A stretch of DNA of 25,136 nt from a virus, in IMG/VR virus record IMGVR_UViG_3300003873_000125, positions 1 to 25,136 of that record, one strand, 5' to 3'. The position numbers and the translations under genes were made by a program. Under the pieces are notes generated by a model. The model had not been told where the DNA came from. It worked only from the letters and a program-made list of their open reading frames with translations, and searched no databases. Shown here piece after piece: positions 1 to 6,969 of the stretch (position 1 is its first letter; each line of letters begins with the position of its first letter).

Positions 1-116
1 ACATAAGATTTTATGAATGCTTCTAAGTCATCACCGTTGCCTTCAATTTGCCATAGGAAGAATTGGGGCTCTAACTCGAAGTGGTCAAAGATTGATTGTG
101 CTGTGTCGGTTGACAT
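1..116 (-). CDS. Unknown protein, N-terminal fragment (runs off left edge)
   Basis: An open frame starts at the ATG complementary to 114-116 and runs off the window after 38 codons. A good ribosome site (AAAGG, about 7 bases upstream) precedes it, and it lies two bases after the stop of the phosphoesterase gene, so it continues the same transcript. The visible peptide begins MSTDTAQSIFDHFELEP and is acidic. No family can be named from this fragment. Whether it leads into the missing DNA polymerase domain cannot be seen. Confidence 0.7.
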   Translation of the reverse strand, partial: MSTDTAQSIFDHFELEPQFFLWQIEGNGDDLEAFIKSY

Positions 117-118
117 GG

Positions 119-631
119 TTATACCTTTGTGAATACCTCTTTTGCTTCAAAGGAGGCCTTTATGTCTTGAAAGTCTACAGGGAAGTAGTTAGTGTTTTCA
201 AGAGAGACGTTGGCATAACGCCAATCGTCAAGAGTTGCATTGTGTACATGTCCATGAACGTTGGGTTTATCACGTAGTTCTAATGAATGGATTGGAGCAT
301 GTGATAGCCAAGTATGTTTACGTTGATGTAGTCCATATACCTTTTCGAATACATCCCATAGCTCTCTTGTACGGAATTCTCCGTATTGGTTATCATGATT
401 ACCGAGTACTAGTCGTTTGTGGCCAGGAAGGGCACGTATGAGATCGAGAGAGGCCTTGTTGAAGCAGATGTCACCAAGGAAGAAGACTATGTCTCTTTTC
501 TTTATGATAGAGTTGTAGTTAGCAATGATTGTTTCATTGTGGTGAGTATCTGAGGTAAATTGAGTACGGAACTTATTTGAGATGCCTCTGTGGCCAAGGT
601 GCCAATCACTGGTCATATATACTTTACTCAT
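119..631 (-). CDS. Calcineurin-like metallophosphoesterase
   Basis: 170 residues with the full metal-binding series of the calcineurin-like phosphoesterase family: SDWHLGH at 8-14 (D9, H11), GD at 53-54, GNHD at 77-80, SHAPIH at 110-115 and HGHVH at 126-130. These residues bind two metal ions and hydrolyse phosphate esters. The length matches the small single-domain members found in phages and bacteria. The substrate is unknown; its position downstream of three nucleotidyltransferases makes a nucleotide or RNA-end substrate possible, but this is inference. It starts at an ATG preceded by AAAGGT and ends two bases before the next gene. Confidence 0.9.
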   Translation of the reverse strand: MSKVYMTSDWHLGHRGISNKFRTQFTSDTHHNETIIANYNSIIKKRDIVFFLGDICFNKASLDLIRALPGHKRLVLGNHDNQYGEFRTRELWDVFEKVYGLHQRKHTWLSHAPIHSLELRDKPNVHGHVHNATLDDWRYANVSLENTNYFPVDFQDIKASFEAKEVFTKV

Positions 632-660
632 ATTTTACCTTTTGTATTTAATATATATAG

Positions 661-1278
661 TTATAGCCCTATTATTCGCTCAATCTCATTACGCCACCTT
701 TCAGGCGAAGTTGTTAAGTGAGCAGTGTTGTAGTGCTGGCGAACAGCACGTAGTGAGCCTTTGTGGGGCACAAGAGTTTTAGTGTGGAGTATACGATAGA
801 ACCGCATTACTCGTAGAGGGTCTTCAGCTATGCGTTGGGAGGGCTTACCAATAAAGCGTAAAGTCCTGTTACTAATATCACGAAGCCCACTCCCGCAAGG
901 ATCACTGATAGTATGGCTGCCCATATGTAGATAAAGGGCATTGATAGTAAAATCACGGCGCATACAGTCAGTACTAATAGTACCGAGTACACCCCCTTTA
1001 TTATCTTTGTCTTGACGAAAGTTGGATATTTCAAAATGGTTTCCTTGTTTAGATATGTTGAGGACTAGGTATTGTTTACCTGTTTCTTTTACTGACCACC
1101 CAGCGTTAGTGAATAGTTTAGCCATAGCATCATAAGGAGCATCAGTTACTATGTCGATATCCTTTGAGGGTATACCGAGTAACAAGTCTCTAATGTAACC
1201 ACCAACTATATAGTTATTAGGCGTTAATTGGCGTAGGAGGATCGTAAGTTGGAGTATTACTAGGTCGTGGTGAGTCAT
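661..1278 (-). CDS. Minimal CCA-adding enzyme / poly(A) polymerase head-domain protein
   Basis: 205 residues of the class II tRNA nucleotidyltransferase/poly(A) polymerase head: VGGYIRD at 25-31, the metal-binding pair in SKDIDIV (D40, D42), RRDFTINAL at 107-115, DPCGSGLRD near 127-134, and the neck signature EDPLRVMRFYR at 152-162. CCA-adding enzymes use these to add C, C and A to tRNA 3' ends. Typical enzymes are about 370-410 residues, so here most of the neck, body and tail that hold the tRNA are missing. Its start lies inside the 3' end of the RlaP-like gene (62-base overlap), after a GGAG site 8 bases from the ATG, suggesting coupled translation. Whether so short a protein adds CCA, single nucleotides or acts on another RNA is open. 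Confidence 0.88.
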   Translation of the reverse strand: MTHHDLVILQLTILLRQLTPNNYIVGGYIRDLLLGIPSKDIDIVTDAPYDAMAKLFTNAGWSVKETGKQYLVLNISKQGNHFEISNFRQDKDNKGGVLGTISTDCMRRDFTINALYLHMGSHTISDPCGSGLRDISNRTLRFIGKPSQRIAEDPLRVMRFYRILHTKTLVPHKGSLRAVRQHYNTAHLTTSPERWRNEIERIIGL

Positions 1279-2254
1279 TGAGTAGCTCCAGTAGTAGTTT
1301 GTTATAGGTAGTGATGTTAGGCTTATCTGGTAGTGATGATGACAACATTAGCTGGTCAACTTCTTCTATACCATTAGCAATTACTTCCATTACAGATTCT
1401 AGGGATTCCTTACCAGACTTTATTGACTTAATGTAGTCAGCGTGTTCTAGCGGGAAGGTGATAGTTCTTCTTGCAAGTAGTTCCTTGACTTCAAGAAGTA
1501 CACGTACAGCATGTGATAAGGCTTTGTAGTCTACTGAATCAGTAGCAGCTTTAGCACGATTGCCATATTGCTTCTCCATTTTTACCAGTTTGTCTAAGAT
1601 GTACTCACGTGGCAATGATATATCAAATAGTTTGCCAAGTACAGAGATATAGGTGATGTCAGTATCACCTTTATTACCACGAGGACCAGGGGCTTGTACT
1701 ATTTTGATGTACTTGTAGTCAAAGTAATTCACTATGTAGTTAACACTTAGAGGCCCTTGTAGCTTACCAATGAAGTGTGTCAGTTCGTTATAACGCTCAC
1801 CTTTTATATTGTATTTTTTGCTTTGACCTATGCAGTACCCTATAAATGAGTGGACTGATTTGTGTAGTAACTGTGGTATATTACTTCGTATTATACTAGA
1901 AGCTTTAGTTGTAAATAACTGAGTGTCTTCACGTTTCATACTGAATAGTAGATCTAGAGCACCGGTCTCACCTTTTTTAAGGAGGTTAAGGAACTTATGG
2001 ATTGACCATAGTTGTAAGTCTATGTCATCAGCACCATTACGTGACTTGTCATCACCAGTTGTTGAGGTGTAGTGGTCAGGTGCTATTTGTAGTAACAAGT
2101 CTTCAGTTGTTGGAATGAAGATACCCTTATAGTCACAGTCACTGTTAGGACCATCAGTACCATATAGCTTTGACCCTGTAAGGGTTAAGTAAATTACACG
2201 ATAGTTAGGGTATTGCTTGTAGAATGGTACTAAGAGTTGGTTAATTACTTGCAT
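1217..2254 (-). CDS. RlaP-like nucleotidyltransferase
   Basis: 345 residues. The N-terminus carries a polymerase-beta-type nucleotidyltransferase signature: GSKLYGT at 27-33 followed by NSDCDYKGI at 37-45 (D39 and D41 as metal ligands), with a further acidic strand DDIDLQ at 75-80. This arrangement matches the RlaP family (RNA-ligase-associated predicted nucleotidyltransferases, common in large lytic phages). The middle is helical and the C-terminal tail is proline-rich and probably disordered. It overlaps the upstream gene by 14 bases and the downstream CCA-like gene by 62 bases, so the two transferases are probably made together. The biochemical substrate of RlaP proteins is not well established; a role in RNA repair is inference. 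Confidence 0.8.
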   Translation of the reverse strand: MQVINQLLVPFYKQYPNYRVIYLTLTGSKLYGTDGPNSDCDYKGIFIPTTEDLLLQIAPDHYTSTTGDDKSRNGADDIDLQLWSIHKFLNLLKKGETGALDLLFSMKREDTQLFTTKASSIIRSNIPQLLHKSVHSFIGYCIGQSKKYNIKGERYNELTHFIGKLQGPLSVNYIVNYFDYKYIKIVQAPGPRGNKGDTDITYISVLGKLFDISLPREYILDKLVKMEKQYGNRAKAATDSVDYKALSHAVRVLLEVKELLARRTITFPLEHADYIKSIKSGKESLESVMEVIANGIEEVDQLMLSSSLPDKPNITTYNKLLLELLNDSPRPSNTPTYDPPTPINA

Positions 2255-2486
2255 TATTTAACTTCCCATCCTCTAAAATAGCTTTAAGTCTTAGATTTTC
2301 TTGCCTTAGTTTAATAATACTTTTGTACTGAGCATTAGATCTTTGACGTAAACTTTTCATTTCTTTAGCCTTCTCATCTACAACATAAAATCTTATCTTT
2401 GAGCTGTATAGATGTAACTCTATAGGGCATACATCTGACAACTTTGCATATCTTTTCTTACGTTTAAATATACCAAACATTCCCAT
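2241..2486 (-). CDS. Small basic coiled-coil protein, unknown function
   Basis: 81 residues, not recognised. It starts with a hydrophobic MGMFGIF, then a basic stretch KRKKR (8-13), and has a predicted coiled coil from about residue 40 to 73 (RQRSNAQYKSIIKLRQENL, leucine or isoleucine every three to four residues). It sits three bases after the exonuclease gene and overlaps the RlaP-like gene by 14 bases. A good AAAGGATAAT site precedes the ATG. Its place just after the truncated polymerase gene would allow a role as a replication accessory, but nothing in the sequence shows this. Confidence 0.7.
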   Translation of the reverse strand: MGMFGIFKRKKRYAKLSDVCPIELHLYSSKIRFYVVDEKAKEMKSLRQRSNAQYKSIIKLRQENLRLKAILEDGKLNNASN

Positions 2487-2489
2487 TAA

Positions 2490-3317
2490 TTATCCTTTTG
2501 TGCCAAGTAGTGGCTTGTAGTTGTTATTAGGCAAGTACTTACGTACCTTGCTTGGCTTCTTGTACTCTTTTACTGGACCATCTGGTAACCATTTAGGTGC
2601 AAAGATGGTGGAGAGTTTAGTAGCAAGTTGATGCTTCTCTGTGAGGAGCTTAGTGTTTAATGCTTTAGCTGCCTCGATGTCTATGTGGAAGCCATAGTGG
2701 GTTTGCTCAGCTATGATTGCTGCTGCTTGGTGTTCTATAGTTACTACAGATTCTAGTGGGAAGTTATCCTTAGCTAGGAGGAATAGTAATAGGCGAGATG
2801 TTAGGTCAACATCTTGGTTACAATAGATAGCCATTTCTTCAGTCATCTCATTGAATTCTTTGAACTCTAGTTTGAGATCACCTAAGCGTTTACCAAAGGC
2901 ATCTAATGCATATGGTCTAGCCCAGTCGATAGTATCTAGTAGTTTTAGAGAGGCATCTATAGAGTAGAGCTCATCCTTGGAGTACATGATTTTTGATAGT
3001 ATTAGTGTATCTAGTACTTTGAAATCTATATCTATGTTTAAGTGCATTTTAAGTTGTGGTAAATCGAAGCCACAGAGGTTGTGCCCACATACATAGTCAC
3101 ATGTGTGTAGTAACTCAACACTCTCTAATAGTGACCCATTGCTGTAAGGAGTCCACTTGTAGGTGTAGATCTTACTAGGGGTGGTAGTTACTTCACCAGT
3201 ATCAGAGATATGGATGAAGGATACACCATTCATAAAGATGATCGTTGTTGGTATGAAGTCAGTTTCAAGGTCAAATACCGCAATGGATTTACCGTGAAGC
3301 CATTTAGGTATTGACAT
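2490..3317 (-). CDS. DNA polymerase A-type 3'-5' exonuclease subunit, polymerase domain absent
   Basis: 275 residues matching the N-terminal half of phage family A DNA polymerases. The three exonuclease motifs are present: ExoI VFDLETD (D16, E18), ExoII GHNLCGFD (N80, D85) and ExoIII YCNQD (Y165, D169), which bind two metals for proofreading. Residues 194-245 (IEHQAAAIIAEQTHYGFHID onward) match the segment that opens the polymerase domain in T7-like enzymes, but the frame ends cleanly 30 residues later, before palm motif A. No polymerase motifs occur in the next 2.4 kb, so the catalytic domain must be encoded elsewhere or is missing. A strong AAAGGATAA site precedes the ATG. Either a natural two-gene polymerase or a standalone exonuclease. 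Confidence 0.88.
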   Translation of the reverse strand: MSIPKWLHGKSIAVFDLETDFIPTTIIFMNGVSFIHISDTGEVTTTPSKIYTYKWTPYSNGSLLESVELLHTCDYVCGHNLCGFDLPQLKMHLNIDIDFKVLDTLILSKIMYSKDELYSIDASLKLLDTIDWARPYALDAFGKRLGDLKLEFKEFNEMTEEMAIYCNQDVDLTSRLLLFLLAKDNFPLESVVTIEHQAAAIIAEQTHYGFHIDIEAAKALNTKLLTEKHQLATKLSTIFAPKWLPDGPVKEYKKPSKVRKYLPNNNYKPLLGTKG

Positions 3318-3320
3318 TTG

Positions 3321-3644
3321 TTATCCTTTATTTATAATCTCAGCAACTCTAGCAATAGTTTCCTTTAGGTACTCTATCTCGCTGTTAGCAACTTCTAGTG
3401 AAGTTTCTAATACAGCTACCCTATCCTCAGCGGCCTTTAGAGGTACCGTAGAGGCATTATCTTTTGCAAGAGGTATATTGGCAAGGGTAATAGCGTTTAT
3501 GTCCTTAGAGGCAAAGTACGCAACGGAGAGAAGCTCATAGAGATTCTTGTAGTAGTCACCAGAGGTGTCAGAGTGGTCTAGCTTTGCAGCTAGGTCTTCT
3601 TGTTCTTGAATAGTTGTTTGTAATTGTTCTATTTTGTTACTCAT
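3321..3644 (-). CDS. Hypothetical coiled-coil protein
   Basis: 107 residues, not recognised. Two helical segments are likely: residues 1-25 (IEQLQTTIQEQEDLAAKL) and 65-103 (KAAEDRVAVLETSLEVANSE...), both with coiled-coil spacing and mostly acidic. Its ATG overlaps the stop of the upstream gene as ATGA and its stop lies three bases before the exonuclease gene, so it belongs to the same tightly coupled group. No signal peptide or membrane segment. Confidence 0.7.
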   Translation of the reverse strand: MSNKIEQLQTTIQEQEDLAAKLDHSDTSGDYYKNLYELLSVAYFASKDINAITLANIPLAKDNASTVPLKAAEDRVAVLETSLEVANSEIEYLKETIARVAEIINKG

Positions 3645-3820
3645 AACTGTGCCTTTCGTTTCTCTAGGAAGAAGTTATCAACTGCTATTGCAGCTGCATA
3701 AGCATCAGAATCAAGTCGCTTGTTCTGTTGCTGTATCTCTTGTACTGATAATCCTACTACTGTGTAGTAGAGATTAGCACGTATGGCTTTTACAAGTTGC
3801 TGAAATTCTATAGAGTCCAT
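3641..3820 (-). CDS. Hypothetical small protein
   Basis: 59 residues from the ATG at 3820 (MDSIEFQQLVKAI), chosen because AAAGGAC lies 7-8 bases upstream; an in-frame ATG at 3844 would add eight residues but has no ribosome site and overlaps the previous gene. Predicted mostly helical with a charged C-terminus (EKRKAQL). No family recognised. The stop overlaps the next ATG as ATGA. Confidence 0.65.
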   Translation of the reverse strand: MDSIEFQQLVKAIRANLYYTVVGLSVQEIQQQNKRLDSDAYAAAIAVDNFFLEKRKAQL

Positions 3821-3831
3821 AGTGTAGTCCT

Positions 3832-4389
3832 TTAAGGTAGCCATAGGCCAGTAGGTGTATTAGTAAGGTTAGCAAACCATTTTATAGCACGGAAACGCCA
3901 GTTTAGTATGAAGCCTTCACGTAGAAGAGCTTTTTCGAATTTATTGATGCGATAGTTTTTAATAGCAAGATCAATTGAACTAAATGAATTTATCATATAC
4001 TTAACAGCGTTACGTATTTTATCTACATCTGATGGGTGCTCCAATACTAGTAGATCTAAACTACCCCTATCACTTAAGGCTTTAACTAGGAAATTATTAC
4101 CGGTTTTAGGTGACACTTTGAAATAGTTACCAATTGGCAACCTTTTATGACTGGTTGTATCCATTTGTTCATAAGTAGCTAAGGAGATAGCAAAATCGTA
4201 ATCAGAGTTATCAGTATGGACACCTAGTGCACGAGAGCCAAACTCCACACCACCAGTGAAGCATAGGGCATCGATTGAGATGGGTGCTGATTGGGTTGAT
4301 GCACTATTGTAGCCAGGGGATGAACGTACAACACTTGGTGTTGGTACGGGGATGGGTGTTACACCTGCCCAAGGGTTATTGAATGCCAT
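3832..4389 (-). CDS. MNT-like nucleotidyltransferase domain protein
   Basis: 185 residues. After a proline- and serine-rich N-terminus (1-38) comes a polymerase-beta-type nucleotidyltransferase signature: FTGGVEFGSRALG at 44-56 followed by NSDYDFAI at 61-68 (D63, D65 as metal ligands) and a third acidic strand GSLDLLVLEHP at 109-119. The C-terminal third is helical and basic. Unrelated in detail to the two other transferases in this block. The substrate is unknown. The start codon has no convincing Shine-Dalgarno sequence; it overlaps the stop of the 29-codon thyX-like remnant, so translation is probably coupled to that frame, as it would have been to the original thyX. Confidence 0.8.
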   Translation of the reverse strand: MAFNNPWAGVTPIPVPTPSVVRSSPGYNSASTQSAPISIDALCFTGGVEFGSRALGVHTDNSDYDFAISLATYEQMDTTSHKRLPIGNYFKVSPKTGNNFLVKALSDRGSLDLLVLEHPSDVDKIRNAVKYMINSFSSIDLAIKNYRINKFEKALLREGFILNWRFRAIKWFANLTNTPTGLWLP

Positions 4390-4465
4390 TTGGTTTCACA
4401 ATCAAGTCTAAATACTTACTAGGAGTAACTACCTTTATGGCTTGTGCTAGGTGTTGTATTTTCAT
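4376..4465 (-). pseudogene. Diverged thyX 3' end remnant (29-codon frame)
   Basis: A 29-codon frame starts MKIQHLAQAIKVVTPSKY and ends just inside the next gene. Without gaps it matches the C-terminus of the ThyX encoded upstream: IQ-LA----TP-KYLDLI---N-I, 14 identical of 26 positions. It is a second copy of the thyX 3' end, separated from thyX by the homing endonuclease gene. It has its own ATG with AAAGGA six bases upstream, lying inside the endonuclease's 3' end (which it overlaps by 47 bases), and its stop overlaps the start of the nucleotidyltransferase gene. It cannot be an enzyme alone. It is probably the original gene end left behind when the endonuclease arrived, possibly kept to couple translation of the next gene. 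Confidence 0.78.
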
Positions 4466-5162
4466 TCTGTTTCCTTTGTAATTGCCAGCCTTTAGCCTTA
4501 CCTCTTATAACAGGTCTTTTATAGACTGCTGAGTCTTTCAATGTACCATAAGGCAAGTCTAAGCTTTTTAAATGTTGTTGGAGGTCTTTCACCTCTACTA
4601 CTATCCCATCAGGGTTTGTTAATAACCATGTAGCTGAGTTACTATTCAGAGCACCACACATTCTGGCACTTGCAGCTGCTTTTAGCTCTGCAGCTTTTTC
4701 TTTCGTGAAACGTTCTGTGTATGTTGAGGTGTGATACTTTGAAGTTTTCATTTTAGTAATAATAGCCTCTGCTTTTTCAGTTCCAAAGTACTCTGCATAG
4801 GATTTACCCTTTTTAACGGAGGGCCTTCCAGTACTAGCTTTACCTATTTTATCTCTTGTTTCCTGTGTGAATATTGTGCCAGGGCAGTTGCCATCTACAC
4901 CATTTTCATTAATAAGATTTGCCCATTTAGTTGAGTGTACTATGTCAAATAATACAGAAAAATTTAAAGCATGAGTTCTTAGTAGAGAACTTACTTCTAG
5001 GTACTCCCCAACCACTATAGTAGATACATCATTACCATGTTTGGCAATGTGCTTCTTCCAATATATTCCTGAGCCTTTATAGTAATAAGGGTCTTTTGTT
5101 GTTTTACCAAAGTACCTTAACCCTGTTACATTATGTGTCTTTACATATAGTGATATCATCAT
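4419..5162 (-). CDS. GIY-YIG homing endonuclease
   Basis: 247 residues. The N-terminus has a GIY-YIG nuclease core of the free-standing phage type: SLYVKTH at 4-10, LRYFGKT at 15-21 and YKGSGIYWKKH at 28-38. A NUMOD3-like DNA-binding motif follows (FTQETRDKIGKASTGRP, 98-114), and the C-terminus has the W...PDG...GW pattern (W179, PDG 184-186, GW 225-226) typical of endonuclease DNA-recognition regions. Such enzymes cut alleles lacking the insertion and spread by repair. It starts 46 bases after the thyX stop behind AAAAGGATA, with two consecutive ATGs. Its 3' end overlaps a relic of a second thyX end, which identifies thyX as the likely target. Confidence 0.9.
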   Translation of the reverse strand: MMISLYVKTHNVTGLRYFGKTTKDPYYYKGSGIYWKKHIAKHGNDVSTIVVGEYLEVSSLLRTHALNFSVLFDIVHSTKWANLINENGVDGNCPGTIFTQETRDKIGKASTGRPSVKKGKSYAEYFGTEKAEAIITKMKTSKYHTSTYTERFTKEKAAELKAAASARMCGALNSNSATWLLTNPDGIVVEVKDLQQHLKSLDLPYGTLKDSAVYKRPVIRGKAKGWQLQRKQNENTTPSTSHKGSYS

Positions 5163-5208
5163 TATCCTTTTAATAATGACAGTATAACTTAAATACAGTT
5201 AACAAATA

Positions 5209-6108
5209 CTATGTACCTAGTATACTGGTGATTTTATTTTCTCTCATTATTAGATCTAAATATTTACGTGGGGTAGCTTTAATCATCCCCTCTGCTAACC
5301 ATTGTATTTGAAAATAAGCACTGCCTGAAGCCCTTAGTTCTAAGTAGTTCTTCAGACTTCTAAGGTTAAAAGTAACAACAAGATCTGTCTTAAAATTGTC
5401 ATTTACGAGATGCTTAAAGGCATCCCCAACATTTCGCTTAGACTTACCAGCTTCTAATGTGTTGAATAGGGTTTGAGAGTCTTTAATATTTGTTACATAG
5501 TCAAGTGATGACTTGGCAATAGCTAGTTTAACAAACTCATCATAGCCCAGTGCTACACATTGGAGGCTTAGTTTACGGAAGATATCAGTAGCTTGTAAGT
5601 TATTGTAGTCATTGCCAGTAGTTACAAATAGGTCTAGCTCACGAATGGTTTTTAGGAACCATGGTGAGGGTACACTATTGGTTATATTTTCAGCAAGTTC
5701 AGCTACGAAGGCATTTAGAACATTTGACATTGTATAGCGAGTACTACGTACAGATATAGCTTGGAGGCGATGACGTGCATGCTCTTGGAGTACACCACGG
5801 CTAGTACCCTTGATAAGGTACGTAAGGTTAGCGTGTTCTAGGATACTATGGTGAAAGTGAGTCCATGCTAGTTTATCTAGGAGGTCTGAGTGTTCAATAT
5901 TTGCTAGTTGGTTATAAAATCTTGCATCAAAGTCTTTTTGTGAAGTTATAGTAGATATATTACTATTTATAGCCTTTATAAAGGAGTTTTCACTAGCATC
6001 AAAGCTATCATAGCAAGTACGTGCAGCATATTCTGCTGTCCCAATTCCAGTTTCTTGTAGTAATAATACCTTAGGTAGTGAGTAGTTAATTCCATGAATA
6101 GTTTTCAT
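5209..6108 (-). CDS. thyX: Flavin-dependent thymidylate synthase ThyX
   Basis: 299 residues. ThyX makes dTMP from dUMP using FAD, NADPH and methylenetetrahydrofolate. The family signature RHR-x7-S is present at residues 112-122 (RHRLQAISVRS), preceded by the conserved HSILEH (87-92) and the strand NLTYLIKGTSRGVLQEH (94-110). It is longer than the usual 210-250 residues, with extra sequence in the middle (about 135-205). It starts at an ATG after AAAGGAC. The C-terminal part (IQWLAEG...KYLDLI) exists in a second, diverged copy beyond the downstream homing endonuclease, so this 3' end was probably brought in by the endonuclease. The protein appears intact. Confidence 0.93.
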   Translation of the reverse strand: MKTIHGINYSLPKVLLLQETGIGTAEYAARTCYDSFDASENSFIKAINSNISTITSQKDFDARFYNQLANIEHSDLLDKLAWTHFHHSILEHANLTYLIKGTSRGVLQEHARHRLQAISVRSTRYTMSNVLNAFVAELAENITNSVPSPWFLKTIRELDLFVTTGNDYNNLQATDIFRKLSLQCVALGYDEFVKLAIAKSSLDYVTNIKDSQTLFNTLEAGKSKRNVGDAFKHLVNDNFKTDLVVTFNLRSLKNYLELRASGSAYFQIQWLAEGMIKATPRKYLDLIMRENKITSILGT

Positions 6109-6159
6109 TAAAGTCCTTTAGTAGTCTCAACAGAACCACCTACCAGTGGCTCTATGAGG

Positions 6160-6969
6160 TTACTTAGTTTCAGCGTCGAAGCTAAGTTTTGGGTAGATCT
6201 CATTAGCGAATACTTCTTTGTATTCGTTGAGTTCGTTGAATGCTTTCTCTTTTTGCAGGTACTCAATGATTGAGCCACTAGCATCGTTCAGGTCAGAGAG
6301 GAAGCGTTGATTACGTGTGTTAGTAGACTCCATTATCACGGGAGCAACTTCTTTGTAGAAGGCTTGCCAGTCTTCTAGGAGGCTATATGCTTGTAACATC
6401 TTTTCTAAGAACTCTGATTTACCCTCTGAGGATAAGCGAGATGCTTGGTAGATGTCATCATCTGATAGCTGGTGCTCTTCAAGGAGCCACTCATGGAGTG
6501 CTTTCTTTTTTAGAGCTTCTACAGTTATAGCTGATGCTGACATTTTTTTAACAGCTGTACCATTATCCTCTGCAGCTCTGCGAAGGTTGTCAGCTGTTGG
6601 CTTGCCATATTTTGCTACACATATATCTAGAAGTGCTAGACCATCTTCTATTGAGTCTGGTAAGTATTCAGTAGCTGATAGAGATAGTGCTACATAGTAT
6701 TTTTCTTTAACTGCCTCTAGTACAGGGCGTTTTTGTAAGTAGCTGATGTAGGTTTCAGCTGTTTCGACAGTGTAGTTTAGCTCAGCTATTGATTGCTCAT
6801 AGCCAGATGTAGACAGGTTACTGCGGAGCATGTAGAAGACCTCTCCCTTACCATAGTTAAGCAGCTCTGTGCTGAACATGTCTACACGTTCTAGTTGTTC
6901 TTTTGCCCATTTAGTGTCTATGATGTTGTCTTCTGGGAGGATGACACCAGTTTGTGATTCATTATTCAT
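6160..6969 (-). CDS. Hypothetical acidic helical protein
   Basis: 269 residues, not recognised. No signal peptide or membrane segment; the sequence is acidic and predicted almost wholly helical. The ATG overlaps the stop of the upstream gene as ATGA (four bases). It stops about 50 bases before thyX. No catalytic motif is visible. It may be a structural or regulatory protein of the replication block, but that is only from position. Confidence 0.75.
   Translation of the reverse strand: MNNESQTGVILPEDNIIDTKWAKEQLERVDMFSTELLNYGKGEVFYMLRSNLSTSGYEQSIAELNYTVETAETYISYLQKRPVLEAVKEKYYVALSLSATEYLPDSIEDGLALLDICVAKYGKPTADNLRRAAEDNGTAVKKMSASAITVEALKKKALHEWLLEEHQLSDDDIYQASRLSSEGKSEFLEKMLQAYSLLEDWQAFYKEVAPVIMESTNTRNQRFLSDLNDASGSIIEYLQKEKAFNELNEYKEVFANEIYPKLSFDAETK

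Noticed and set aside
828-1034. Minus-strand hydrophobic frame inside the CCA-like gene
   Set aside because: It is another frame of a gene with clear catalytic motifs, and it has no ribosome site.
2241-2490. Missing DNA polymerase domain in another frame just after the exonuclease
   Set aside because: None of the readings here shows family A palm motifs; the space is filled by a short coiled-coil gene.
4419-6108. Group I intron in thyX carrying the endonuclease
   Set aside because: The upstream thyX frame already contains its own C-terminal end, and only 46 bases separate it from the endonuclease gene, leaving no room for an intron core between them. A duplicated gene end explains the data better.
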